Positions 30,920 through 40,261 of a DNA stretch of 64,000 nucleotides are shown here, piece after piece. The notes beneath the pieces were generated by a model that worked only from the letters and a program-made list of their open reading frames with translations, ran no database searches and had not been told where the DNA came from. The stretch covers positions 119,047 through 183,046 of the forward strand of contig CALKCF010000006.1 in NCBI GenBank assembly GCA_938083505.1. The letters run 5' to 3'. This DNA is from an uncultured archaeon (lineage in GTDB: Archaea; Thermoproteota; Nitrososphaeria_A; Caldarchaeales; Wolframiiraptoraceae). How positions within the stretch are numbered: position 1 is the first letter of the stretch; the number at the start of each line of letters is the position of its first letter. The position numbers and the translations under genes are program-made.

Positions 30920-32707
30920 TTACCTTTCTACCACACCAACTGACGACTTTCCGCTGACGTTTTGGACGAGTATAACATTTGTATCATCGTCCACGTTTAT
31001 GTAACCGGGCGTTATTATTATGTACTGAACGTACGGATCGGCCTTGGCGGTTGCCGTCAACATCTTTATCATTCTTTCCCGATTAAGCGGATCTAAGTGG
31101 ACATCGAACTCATCGACAGCCCTGAACGGCGACTTAACGTACTTTTGCAGTGCAAGAAGGAAGGCGAGCGTCGCCACTATCCTCTCACCACCGCTTTGCG
31201 TATGGGAGTCTAAGAGTACGGGTTCGACGCCCCTGAAACCAACATAAAGGTCAAGAGATGCCTTCTCGATATCCTCTAAGTTACGTAGGGATATCTTACC
31301 ATTCGCATCAACAAACTTTAGTATTTGGATATAAGCCGGTTCGACCTCATCCACGAGCTCCCTTAGGAACCTCCTCCAAACTTCCTTTCTACGCTCAACT
31401 TCTTCCTTTGTCTTCTGTATGTTCTCAGATAACTGCTTGGCCTTCATCTCGACCTCGCTGTACTTAGCATCCGCTAAGATGTACATTTCTTCGGCGTTGG
31501 GTGTCACATTACCCAGGGAGCTTATTTGGATCTCTAGGATCTTCAAGTCCTCCTGGATTTCCGTCGGTTTTCTGCTGGTCTCGATTCGAGGCCCTTTCAG
31601 CTCAGCCTCAGACATCTGGGATGCGAGCTTAGTCTTCAGCTCGCTTAACTGGGACTTTAGTTTTCTCACCTCAGATTCCGTTAGATGTATCTTGAACCCT
31701 GCGACTCCTTCCTGTACCTTCTCCTTGATGAGTTCATCCATCAACCCATCTATCTTTTTTTCCAAATCGTCTAAAACTTCATACGTTTGAGATGTCGTCT
31801 CCCTTAATTGGCGCACTGTTTCACGAATCTTCTCGCGTAAAGCCCTGGCCCTTAACTCGCACTCCCTAGCCTCTTTGTCCAAACCCTCAATCTCTAAAAC
31901 AAGTGAAGCGATTTTATCCTCAACCCTCTTTACATCGTTCTCTAGTGCTATAACTTGAGACCATGCAAGCTCTCTTTCGAGTTCAAATCTATGCTCCTCA
32001 AACCTCCTGAGCTTTATCAGCTTCTCGTACTCTTCTTTCCAGTATTCAACGGTTGCCCTGGCTTCTTCTAGCGTCTTCTTGAAGTTCACTTCCTCTGTTA
32101 GTAACATGTTCAGCTTAGCCTCGGCATCCAATATCCTTTCCCTAAGTCTCGATGCGCCTACGGCATCCTCGACCATCTGGAGCTTCTCAATACTGCTTTT
32201 GGTGACGAACTGCTCTATCATGTTCTGGTGCATTATGATGAGCATATTATTGGGGTTAATGCCCACCTGCTTAAGCAAATGATCGACCTCGGCCTTTGTC
32301 ATGAATCTGTTGTTCACATAGTGCCAGTAGTCCCCATTCCTCTTCAGGTATCTTGCGACGGATACTGTGTCTGTATTTATCGTTTTGAATGCTCTTTTGC
32401 CGTTGTGAGCGCTATTGTCAAACACTACGGTGACCCTAGCAACATCCTTTCCGCGACGTATTAGGTCGCTTAGCCGCTCGCCCCTCTCTGTGTAAGTCTG
32501 ACCAAGGGCAACGGATATTCCAAGGAGTATTGAGGACTTTCCAGCACCGTTGGGTCCCATTATAACATTAAGGCCTGGTCTCAGCGGTATCCTGGAGTAT
32601 TCGTGGGACATGAAGTTCTCCAGGATTACCTCCTTTATGTGTGGTACAGACTTAGCCCTTTGCTTTAACTCGAGCCTTTCCGCAGACCGTTCGTCCGTAT
32701 CTTCCAC
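30920..32707 (-). CDS. Short SMC5/6-like ATPase without a recognisable hinge
   Basis: Walker A 'MGPNGAGKSS', signature 'THTQSGGERIVATLAFLLALQ'-type motif (read as DSHTQSGGERIVATLAFLLALQ), Walker B 'SPFRAVDEFDVHLD'. Confidence 0.75.
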   Translation of the reverse strand: MEDTDERSAERLELKQRAKSVPHIKEVILENFMSHEYSRIPLRPGLNVIMGPNGAGKSSILLGISVALGQTYTERGERLSDLIRRGKDVARVTVVFDNSAHNGKRAFKTINTDTVSVARYLKRNGDYWHYVNNRFMTKAEVDHLLKQVGINPNNMLIIMHQNMIEQFVTKSSIEKLQMVEDAVGASRLRERILDAEAKLNMLLTEEVNFKKTLEEARATVEYWKEEYEKLIKLRRFEEHRFELERELAWSQVIALENDVKRVEDKIASLVLEIEGLDKEARECELRARALREKIRETVRQLRETTSQTYEVLDDLEKKIDGLMDELIKEKVQEGVAGFKIHLTESEVRKLKSQLSELKTKLASQMSEAELKGPRIETSRKPTEIQEDLKILEIQISSLGNVTPNAEEMYILADAKYSEVEMKAKQLSENIQKTKEEVERRKEVWRRFLRELVDEVEPAYIQILKFVDANGKISLRNLEDIEKASLDLYVGFRGVEPVLLDSHTQSGGERIVATLAFLLALQKYVKSPFRAVDEFDVHLDPLNRERMIKMLTATAKADPYVQYIIITPGYINVDDDTNVILVQNVSGKSSVGVVER

Positions 32708-32885
32708 TTTGGGAGTTCTCCTCCTTTTGTCCTTGATTCTAACTGCAGTATATTTAGTTTACCGGAAAGCTGATTGAGTTCGGAATGCCTTAAATTCTAA
32801 GGACCTCAATACTGCATGTTTGGCCATGATTTAGTAATTTTTATAATATTTTTGACGAAAACCTGCGACACTTGTCAAAAACATG

Positions 32886-33107
32886 CTAACCCTTCCAGAA
32901 GTGCGGCATGCTAGGCCCTACCACCGGTGATGAAAGCCTGCGTCTTCTCTTGCTGTGGTTATTGTACCTAGCCTTACGGCGCCTCTTTATAAATTCCTTA
33001 ACGAATGCTGAGAGCTTAGGAAGTAATCTTTCGGCGCTCATCCATAAAACTATAAGTATGATCGAGAAGACAACAGACTCTATTATTATGCTCGATAGGT
33101 TCAGCAT
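32886..33107 (-). CDS. Small single-TM protein with basic tail
   Basis: Hydrophobic N-terminal half then 'RRRKARYNNHSKRRRR'. Confidence 0.3.
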   Translation of the reverse strand: MLNLSSIIIESVVFSIILIVLWMSAERLLPKLSAFVKEFIKRRRKARYNNHSKRRRRLSSPVVGPSMPHFWKG

Positions 33108-33355
33108 AGAGGATCACCCAGAGGTTCCAATACCACTTGGACGCTTTAACGTTTTTGTTCCATGAATTTCGTTTTACATGGCTTATTTTCAGCAAAAAAG
33201 CGTCATATAATCCCTATTTTTCCATAAAACCATTTTATTTTTGAATTGGCGCGCGAAGGCCGTTATAATGGCAAAATTCTATAAACAGAGAACATAGGAC
33301 ACTATTTTGTTTATAGAGGTAGTGTATAGTGTCGCTTAGCACCTTTATCCGTGCA

Positions 33356-33434
33356 TACTGGTCGAGTGACGATTTTAAAGGCCTGGCCGAAAACTTGCCA
33401 GGCTAGCCCATGAAAGTTTAATGAGGTACCAGTA
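33356..33434 (+). ncRNA. Candidate structured leader or small RNA upstream of 33471
   Basis: Outer pairing TACTGGT(33356-33362)/ACCAGTA(33428-33434) encloses hairpin GCCTGGC(33381-33387)/GCCAGGC(33397-33403). Confidence 0.3.
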
Positions 33435-33470
33435 AACGACAATTTATAAGAAAAGAAAGGGAGTCTACTT

Positions 33471-33890
33471 ATGACAAAGATCGAAACGAAGACTACGCTT
33501 GAGAAGTTCAGGAAGTTCGTGATAAGCAACTGCTGTGCGTCTTTCATCCCCAAAGAGTACATGGAGGATCCCACAGTTTTCCCGGAAAGGGACCCACCAG
33601 ATGGTACGATTCATGTGGAGGCAGTATCTAAGGTCCCCCTCAATCAGATCAGGAACGTGAGGTTCGTGAAGGTTGCTGAGGTTCTCGGTGTTCTATATTC
33701 CTCCAAGAGCGGCAACACGAATCTGAAGTGGAGGCAGATTAAGGGTAATATCGGCAAGCTCAGCGGTTATGCTTCTCCTAACTCCATAGTGAACCTATTG
33801 CATGTAGGTATACTAACACCCAGCCAGATACAGCAAATACTTTCCGCTTCAAAAGCGTCCCAGCAGGGCATGGAGGACAAAGAGGAATAA
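33471..33890 (+). CDS. Uncharacterised protein
   Basis: 139-aa ORF of coding-like composition; family not recognised. Confidence 0.6.
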   Translation: MTKIETKTTLEKFRKFVISNCCASFIPKEYMEDPTVFPERDPPDGTIHVEAVSKVPLNQIRNVRFVKVAEVLGVLYSSKSGNTNLKWRQIKGNIGKLSGYASPNSIVNLLHVGILTPSQIQQILSASKASQQGMEDKEE

Positions 33891-33984
33891 CCAGAACACT
33901 ACAGTGACGTGGGTCGATGGTACTGTGCTGTTTTAGTTCAGCTCCGCCGAAATTTTTTCTACGTAGCTGAACTAATTCCGCGAC

Positions 33985-35268
33985 CTACTCAGCCAGTTGT
34001 GCAACATCCTTATAGTCCTCGATGTACTTGTTGGTGTACTTCGTTCCTGGTGGTATTGTCAGGTACGGGTTTACCCTCGTCCCGATAAGCTTGCAACCCT
34101 CTCTTATTCTTACTGCGTTACCTATGACTGAGTATTCGCCAATGTATGTTGAATTATTCTTAGAGGATTCTATGACTGACTTCCTACCGATGATGCTATC
34201 CACTATGTAGGCGTTATCACCAATCTTCACACCATCCATTATCGCAGACCTTTCAATCCTGACGTTTTCTCCTATTATACAATAATTGTCTATACAAGAG
34301 TCCCGTATTACCGTGCGCTCACCTATTCTCGTGTGTTTGCCTATTAAGGCCGCACCCTCGATGATTATCTTGCCATCCCTGTACTTTCTCAGCATATCAT
34401 CTCTAATCCTGTTAGACTCATTACCATAATCCTGTATCCATACATTCCTGTCCAGCTGAACGACGTCTCTTAGTATTCCGACGACGATTGAGCCCCTGAG
34501 TATCTCAACCATAGCCCTTAAGTATTCTTTTGGGTTGCCAACATCGTACCAAATGGATATCTCGTAGCCGTATACTGGGAAACCCCTGTCCACGAAGTAT
34601 GGTATCAAGTCATATCCGAAATCTAACCTTCTTCTTTCCTCTAAAATTTTCTTTATTTCATCGCCCTTGACGATCTCCCTCAATTCAGGTGATAGCAAGT
34701 ATATTCCAGCGTTTATCAAGTTGCTTGTTGCCTTTTCAGGTGCCGGCTTCTCTACGAATTTTTTTATCCTCATCTCACTATCAATATCAACCACACCATA
34801 TTCCTCTAGATTTTTCGCTCTAAAGAGGGCGATGGTCATCAATGCACTCTTCTTCTCGTGCCACCTAATGAAGTCCTCGAGGTTCATATCAAAGATGTTA
34901 TCACCTTGGACAACTATCACGGGTCCTTTTATGTCATAGTACTCAACGTTTATCCTATAGGAGTCGGCACTTCCCATATCGTCTACATTCGGCTGGTGCA
35001 TTATGTGTATTCCTGGCTTTATGGCATACTTTGCAGAAAACCCGGCACCGTCATCAAATCGGTCAAAAAGGTCCGTATAATTTGTGTAACCCTGCTCACC
35101 TAATATAAAATTTCTTACACCTTGTCTTGCTAACGTAAGCATTGGAAACTCTATCAGTGCACGGTTCATGAACCTTACGCATGGTTTAGAAATATCGTAC
35201 GTTAATGGTCTTAACCTTTTTGCCACACCACCGACAGGTATGAAGCACGTTAGGTCCTCAGCTTTCAT
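33985..35268 (-). CDS. NDP-sugar pyrophosphorylase with C-terminal beta-helix
   Basis: 'GGVAKRLRPLTYDISKPCVRFMNRALIEFPM', 'VVQGDNIFDMNL', hexapeptide repeats. Confidence 0.88.
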   Translation of the reverse strand: MKAEDLTCFIPVGGVAKRLRPLTYDISKPCVRFMNRALIEFPMLTLARQGVRNFILGEQGYTNYTDLFDRFDDGAGFSAKYAIKPGIHIMHQPNVDDMGSADSYRINVEYYDIKGPVIVVQGDNIFDMNLEDFIRWHEKKSALMTIALFRAKNLEEYGVVDIDSEMRIKKFVEKPAPEKATSNLINAGIYLLSPELREIVKGDEIKKILEERRRLDFGYDLIPYFVDRGFPVYGYEISIWYDVGNPKEYLRAMVEILRGSIVVGILRDVVQLDRNVWIQDYGNESNRIRDDMLRKYRDGKIIIEGAALIGKHTRIGERTVIRDSCIDNYCIIGENVRIERSAIMDGVKIGDNAYIVDSIIGRKSVIESSKNNSTYIGEYSVIGNAVRIREGCKLIGTRVNPYLTIPPGTKYTNKYIEDYKDVAQLAE

Positions 35269-35301
35269 AAGTAAGAATAATTTTGTAGAGATGTATATAT
35301 G

Positions 35302-35814
35302 TTATCTAAGCTTGCTTATGCAACGTTCGCATGGTATGTAACCCTTAACATCCGTATCGTGTATCCAATTACTGAAGTACATTACACACTTTATGTTGCT
35401 ACAGTGCTGGAGCCCGAGTAGGTGCCCAACCTCGTGACATATCTCCTTAATCATCCTCTCATGGTAAAGCGATTCGTTGTAGGGCAAACCATAGAACCTT
35501 GGGTCAAGCCTGTACGTCGAAACGACAGCGACACCTTTCAAAGCTATGCCAAAGCAATAATTCAACCCAGGTGCGTAAATGTCTACGTCGATTAAGAAGA
35601 GTAAGAGCTCGTCGGCCCCCTTCATTCTCAAAAGCATTTCAGCGATGGTAACTGCATTATGTTGTCTTCGCAAAGCATTAAAGCTGTGAAACGTAACGTT
35701 GAGTGTTTTTTCATCTACCGTAACATCAAGCCCATAAATTTCCTTTAGACGTTCCGCGACGACTTCAACAATTCTTCCGAAATGTGTTGACTGAGTCATT
35801 CTAAGCCTTTGCAT
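35302..35814 (-). CDS. amzA: Archaemetzincin
   Basis: 'CHEVGHLLGLQHCSNIKCVMYFSN...YIPCERC'. Confidence 0.93.
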   Translation of the reverse strand: MQRLRMTQSTHFGRIVEVVAERLKEIYGLDVTVDEKTLNVTFHSFNALRRQHNAVTIAEMLLRMKGADELLLFLIDVDIYAPGLNYCFGIALKGVAVVSTYRLDPRFYGLPYNESLYHERMIKEICHEVGHLLGLQHCSNIKCVMYFSNWIHDTDVKGYIPCERCISKLR

Positions 35815-35870
35815 TATGATTAAATAAAGACCTAATGTTTTATTAAGCTTAAATCATTGCGTGGGATAGG

Positions 35871-36458
35871 TTGGCGGAACTCTACATAATAGCCGGCGTT
35901 CCCGGCGTAGGTAAAACAACGATAGGCTCTTTGGCGGCGAAGTTGATGCGTACGAGGTTTATTGACCTGTCAGAATTTGTGAAATCTGATAGGCTTTATA
36001 CAACATACGATAGTAGAAGTAGGTCTTACGTTGTAGACCTCAGAACACTTTCGGCAGCTCTTAGTTCAGTAATAAAGGAGGAGGGCAGACCACCGATCGT
36101 TGCTACCCATATAGCGTTTAAGCCCAGAGGTTGCAAGGTGTTAAGGGTATTAGTGCTCAGGAAGAACCCACTGAGTCTGCTCACTGTGCTACGCTCCCGC
36201 GGATATCCTATCCGAAAGGTTGCTGAGAACGTTGCAGCAGAGCTTATGGATGAGCAATATGTTGAATTCGTTCACAAGTTCGGCCGCTCAAAGGTTGTCC
36301 AATTGGACATTACACATTTAAAGTGTCACGATGCTGCAAGAAAAGCGGTAAAGCTTTTATCTAAAGGAGGTAAGGGCGACGTTATCAACTGGATCTCTTT
36401 ACTGGAAAAAAATAGCAAGATAAATAGATTATTGTCATTTATCTCAACGTACTGCTGA
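35871..36458 (+). CDS. Adenylate kinase/Fap7-like P-loop NTPase
   Basis: 'GVPGVGKTTIGSLAAKLM', 'ATHIAFKPRGCKVLRVLVLRKNP'. Confidence 0.75.
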   Translation: MAELYIIAGVPGVGKTTIGSLAAKLMRTRFIDLSEFVKSDRLYTTYDSRSRSYVVDLRTLSAALSSVIKEEGRPPIVATHIAFKPRGCKVLRVLVLRKNPLSLLTVLRSRGYPIRKVAENVAAELMDEQYVEFVHKFGRSKVVQLDITHLKCHDAARKAVKLLSKGGKGDVINWISLLEKNSKINRLLSFISTYC

Positions 36459-36469
36459 CGTTTAGTTGG

Positions 36470-37498
36470 CTACTTCTTCAGCAGAGTTTTTGCTTTTTCA
36501 GCTATCGCCTCTGCCATCTCGAACGTCGTGGCTGTACCGCCTAAGTCGTATGTGACTTTCTTTCTCTCAGCTATAACAGCTTCCGTGGCCTCAAATATCG
36601 CCTTTGCTATCTCAGCTTCACCTAAATATTCTAGCATCCACGCACCGGACAGTATCATTGCGGTTGGGTTCACCTTGTTCATGCCCTTGTACTTCGGTGC
36701 GCTTCCATGCGCCGGCTCGAACATCGCATAATTGTCGCCGAAATTTCCGGAATATATACAACCTATGCTGGCAACAAGTCCGGAAGCCTCCTCGGACAGT
36801 ATGTCCATGAACATGTTGGTTCCAAGTATAACGTTCTTGTTGAACCTTTCTGGATTTTTCACGAGCTGCTGTGCCATATTGTCTACAAAATACTCTTCAT
36901 AAGATATACCAGGATACTCTTTAGCAACTCTTTCCACAGATTCCCAGAACATTCCATCAGCTTCCTTCATTATGTTCCTCTTTGTGATGACTATCACCTT
37001 ATTCCAGCCCCTTGACTTAGCTATCTCGAATGCCTTCCTAGCTACCCTCTCAGACTGTTTCCTAGAAACCTTCCTGATAGCTATTGCGCAATCGTCAGAA
37101 AGCCTGACGTCGATTCCTGTGTAAAGGTCTTCTGTCCCCTCCCTAACGCATATGAAGTCAAGCTCGCCGAATCGTTCCTGCAAACCCTTGAAAGTCTTGA
37201 TCGGCCTTATGTTAGCATATAGATCAAATCTCTGCCTGATGCTTACTGCGACGCTCCTAGGCATGCCCCTTTCCCAGGGCGTTGTAGTCGGAGCCTTCAA
37301 ACACGCATCAGACTTCTCCAAAATTTCCCAGGTCTCAGGAGGTATTAGGGATGGGCCTCCATGCGCTTGCCACCACTCGAAACCAGCTTCTGACGGGATT
37401 ATCTTGACGTTGGGTTTAACTGCCTCAAAGACCCTTAGAAAGGCCTCAGAGAGCTCTGGCCCGACACCATCACCCTTTATTAAGGCGACCGTTTTCAT
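36470..37498 (-). CDS. Isocitrate/isopropylmalate dehydrogenase family
   Basis: 'LIKGDGVGPEL', 'REGTEDLYTGI', 'NFGDNYAMFEPAHGSAP'. Confidence 0.92.
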   Translation of the reverse strand: MKTVALIKGDGVGPELSEAFLRVFEAVKPNVKIIPSEAGFEWWQAHGGPSLIPPETWEILEKSDACLKAPTTTPWERGMPRSVAVSIRQRFDLYANIRPIKTFKGLQERFGELDFICVREGTEDLYTGIDVRLSDDCAIAIRKVSRKQSERVARKAFEIAKSRGWNKVIVITKRNIMKEADGMFWESVERVAKEYPGISYEEYFVDNMAQQLVKNPERFNKNVILGTNMFMDILSEEASGLVASIGCIYSGNFGDNYAMFEPAHGSAPKYKGMNKVNPTAMILSGAWMLEYLGEAEIAKAIFEATEAVIAERKKVTYDLGGTATTFEMAEAIAEKAKTLLKK

Positions 37499-37564
37499 AA
37501 ACTTTTCACTAAAAAATAATTATCGATATAAACTGTTTAAATCTTTTTTGGTCGTAAAGCGGCT

Positions 37565-38065
37565 TTATTGTTTTGCTGGCCTTCGCTTTAGCTCAGCACC
37601 GCACTTCGCGCAGACGTTTAGGCTGCTAACACCGTACTCGCTCCTACAAACGGGACAGTAAGCTAGCCAGATTATTTGCTTCCTAATTCCGGGATAAAGA
37701 ACGCCGACGACTTTTATCGCCATACGCTTCGCAAGATTTTGTATACTGTAGTCGTCGCTCATTATGACGACTTCAATTCCTGCCTTGCTTTTATCTAGAG
37801 CTAGGGCCAAGACTTCTATGTCCGTTCGGGACAGCTTGATCATATCACCAGTCGAGATCGCGATTCTTTCCACCTCTTTGATGCTATATTCTGACGGTTT
37901 AGAAACCTCCAGCTGGCCGGAATAAACGGCGACCTCCACGACATTCTTTACGGATTCGTCGTGCATGACTTCCGAGATGACGGAAGGCGTAGTCGCGAAC
38001 TCCTTCTTTGAAAAGTCCGTCTGGCCGGATATAAGAGCCGTTGAGTCAAGAATGTATAGCCTCAA
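37565..38065 (-). CDS. nob1: Nob1-like PIN-domain rRNA endonuclease with zinc ribbon
   Basis: 'LYILDSTALISG', 'MSDDYSIQNLA', CPVCRSEYG...CAKCGAEL. In-frame TTG at 38065 preferred over the track start (38137), which overlaps the NAD kinase gene. Confidence 0.82.
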   Translation of the reverse strand: MRLYILDSTALISGQTDFSKKEFATTPSVISEVMHDESVKNVVEVAVYSGQLEVSKPSEYSIKEVERIAISTGDMIKLSRTDIEVLALALDKSKAGIEVVIMSDDYSIQNLAKRMAIKVVGVLYPGIRKQIIWLAYCPVCRSEYGVSSLNVCAKCGAELKRRPAKQ

Positions 38066-38078
38066 TTTTTTATGGTCT

Positions 38079-38879
38079 TTAGCGGAGGCGCTTCCTAAGT
38101 CTCCTTGCAAAACTGTACTCCCTCTTAACACGAACAAAACGAACGGTCTGTTCGGATTTGCTTATGATGAGTTTTTCTCTATCTAAAACTTCCCCAATTT
38201 GGCCATCAATCAGTACATGGAACTTCGGAGTTTTCAGGCGGAGGGTTATAAAGCTGTCAAGAGGTAGCACGAGCGGGCTCATCCTCGTAAGCGGACACAC
38301 AGGCACGATGACTACGACATCAAGTTTATGGTCAACAGCCGGACCTCCTGCGGACATGGCATAAGCGGTCGAGCCCAGCGGCGTCGAGATTATAACACCA
38401 TCAGCAACACCGTCGAGCAAAGCATAACCATCGCGCACGACTTCGAACTCAACGACCTTGCCGATGCGTTCACCTGAGATGTAAACTTCATTGACCACAT
38501 CTCCTAACTTCCTATTTTCAGTATAAACTGAGAGTTTTAGCGTCTCTTCAACCTCAAAATTCTCTTTGAGTATACTGTCTAGGACAACAGGCACCTCTTC
38601 TGGGTCGAGCTCAGAGAGATAGCCACCCCTGCCGAAGTTCACACCTAATATGGGCGTCCTGTAATCAGCCAAGGAATGTATGCTCCTCAGAATCGTACCA
38701 TCGCCACCAAGGGTTATGACGAGGTTCGCGATTATCTTCTTCCTTGTTTCCATGAGGCACTCGGAGTCTAAAACTTCGTTCTCAATCCCCATGGAGCTTA
38801 AGTGCTTAGAGAGCTCGCTGGCCATCTCCACAGCTTTGGCTTTTATCGATGCGTATACTATAGCTACCTTCTTGATCAA
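38079..38879 (-). CDS. nadK: NAD kinase
   Basis: 'LVITLGGDGTILRSIH', 'VNFGRGGYLSEL', 'STPLGSTAYAMSAGGP'. Confidence 0.93.
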   Translation of the reverse strand: MIKKVAIVYASIKAKAVEMASELSKHLSSMGIENEVLDSECLMETRKKIIANLVITLGGDGTILRSIHSLADYRTPILGVNFGRGGYLSELDPEEVPVVLDSILKENFEVEETLKLSVYTENRKLGDVVNEVYISGERIGKVVEFEVVRDGYALLDGVADGVIISTPLGSTAYAMSAGGPAVDHKLDVVVIVPVCPLTRMSPLVLPLDSFITLRLKTPKFHVLIDGQIGEVLDREKLIISKSEQTVRFVRVKREYSFARRLRKRLR

Positions 38880-38930
38880 CGTTCTTTTACTCTCCCTAAC
38901 TTGCTCCCATTTCGTTAACTATAAATATTC

Positions 38931-40217
38931 TTAGGAGGTTCCCAGGTCTTCAAAGAGTAACGGTTTTGATAGATGCCTCCGCGCAGAAGGAGGGACGGTA
39001 TAAACACCGGGTGTTAGGGTCCTTTGCTCCTCTACGAAGACTTTCGAGCTTTCTGACAGTCTATTCCCGCATTTCGGGCACCTATAGCCCTTGTTCCGAC
39101 CTAAAGACTTCATTTTCTTTCCGCAAATACTGCAGAATGGTGTTAGCGCATGGAAAGATTTTGCAAGCTCTATCACCCTTATCTTTTCTAAATTTATCGT
39201 TAAGGACAACCCGGGCTTGGACTTCACACCGCCGTAAACTATTACCCTATCACCGGGTCTGAGGGCGCGCACCACGTTTCTGAAAGACTTCGTGGGTTCA
39301 AAGGCGGCGCACTGTATCGTTCCCGTTTCGTCCTTCAGCGTGAAGAACACGTGACCGCCGGGCATAACCCTAGGTAAATCCGCAACGCTCCCTTCAACGG
39401 ATACCGACGTTTCGCCCTCTATCTCTGCAATCTTTACCTTCTGTATGTGCAGGTCCGTCGCCTGGTTCGTCTCGAAGAGCAGCACCCTCTCTACTGGTTC
39501 CAGTATCCTCAGAATTGAGAAGGCATAGAATGCCATGTCCGAGTCAAGAGATCTAATACCCAAAAGAACGGGGCACGGCGTGTGCGGCGTTATCCTAGAT
39601 TCATTCGTTTCATAGTCAAAGTTGTCGAAGGTCCAAGGGTTTGTCATCGAATCCATTTTAATAACGGAATTGTCGTCAACTCTCCTGAATGTACCCCAGT
39701 TCTGCTTAGCCCTGTATGCTATAAGCTCATAAGTTTTTTTGGGGATCCTGTCCATTCCCACGGCAGCCAACGCACCGACGACCCCCTTACTTCCTTTCAA
39801 CGCATAAAGCTCGGCTCCGACGTCTGAAGCAACGGCAAAAGCATCCCCTACACTCACCATTCGCCTAACGACGCTCATGGAGAAGCTTCTCAGCCTCTCC
39901 GGCATCTCCTCACCCACGTAGAACGCAACGCCTGGCTCTGTGCCGTCGCATTCCAGCTCGGCCAACTCACGCACTCTATTCAAGACCACTTCCTTGACTT
40001 TTTTCAACTTTCCCGAATCGGCCGAAAACCTCAGGGCAACGGCGGCGTTACCCCTCGTCTTGTAGGGGCAGTTCGGGTTGAGGCGGATGAGTTGAGGCCT
40101 CATTATGGGAGTTAAGCCCATCTTTAGCAAATCCTCGAATATTATGGCTGCTACGTAAGTCGTGCACATTGCCTTCCTAGAATCGGTATCGTCAATGCCG
40201 ATATGTAGCTTTACCAA
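38931..40217 (-). CDS. tiaS: tRNA(Ile2) agmatinylcytidine synthetase
   Basis: 'HIGIDDTDSRKAMCTTYVA', OB-fold and C-terminal zinc ribbon. Confidence 0.93.
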   Translation of the reverse strand: MVKLHIGIDDTDSRKAMCTTYVAAIIFEDLLKMGLTPIMRPQLIRLNPNCPYKTRGNAAVALRFSADSGKLKKVKEVVLNRVRELAELECDGTEPGVAFYVGEEMPERLRSFSMSVVRRMVSVGDAFAVASDVGAELYALKGSKGVVGALAAVGMDRIPKKTYELIAYRAKQNWGTFRRVDDNSVIKMDSMTNPWTFDNFDYETNESRITPHTPCPVLLGIRSLDSDMAFYAFSILRILEPVERVLLFETNQATDLHIQKVKIAEIEGETSVSVEGSVADLPRVMPGGHVFFTLKDETGTIQCAAFEPTKSFRNVVRALRPGDRVIVYGGVKSKPGLSLTINLEKIRVIELAKSFHALTPFCSICGKKMKSLGRNKGYRCPKCGNRLSESSKVFVEEQRTLTPGVYTVPPSARRHLSKPLLFEDLGTS

Positions 40218-40261
40218 CCTGGCCTTGGATTTATCTTCCTCTACCGTGAATTTAAGTCTAA

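Noticed and set aside
33311-33574. Minus-strand 87-aa ORF
   Set aside because: Overlaps the structured leader and the start of the better-supported plus-strand ORF; no motifs.
38066-38137. N-terminal extension of the Nob1 ORF overlapping NAD kinase
   Set aside because: Conserved PIN-domain start 'LRLYILDSTALI' begins at an in-frame TTG (38065), which removes the overlap.
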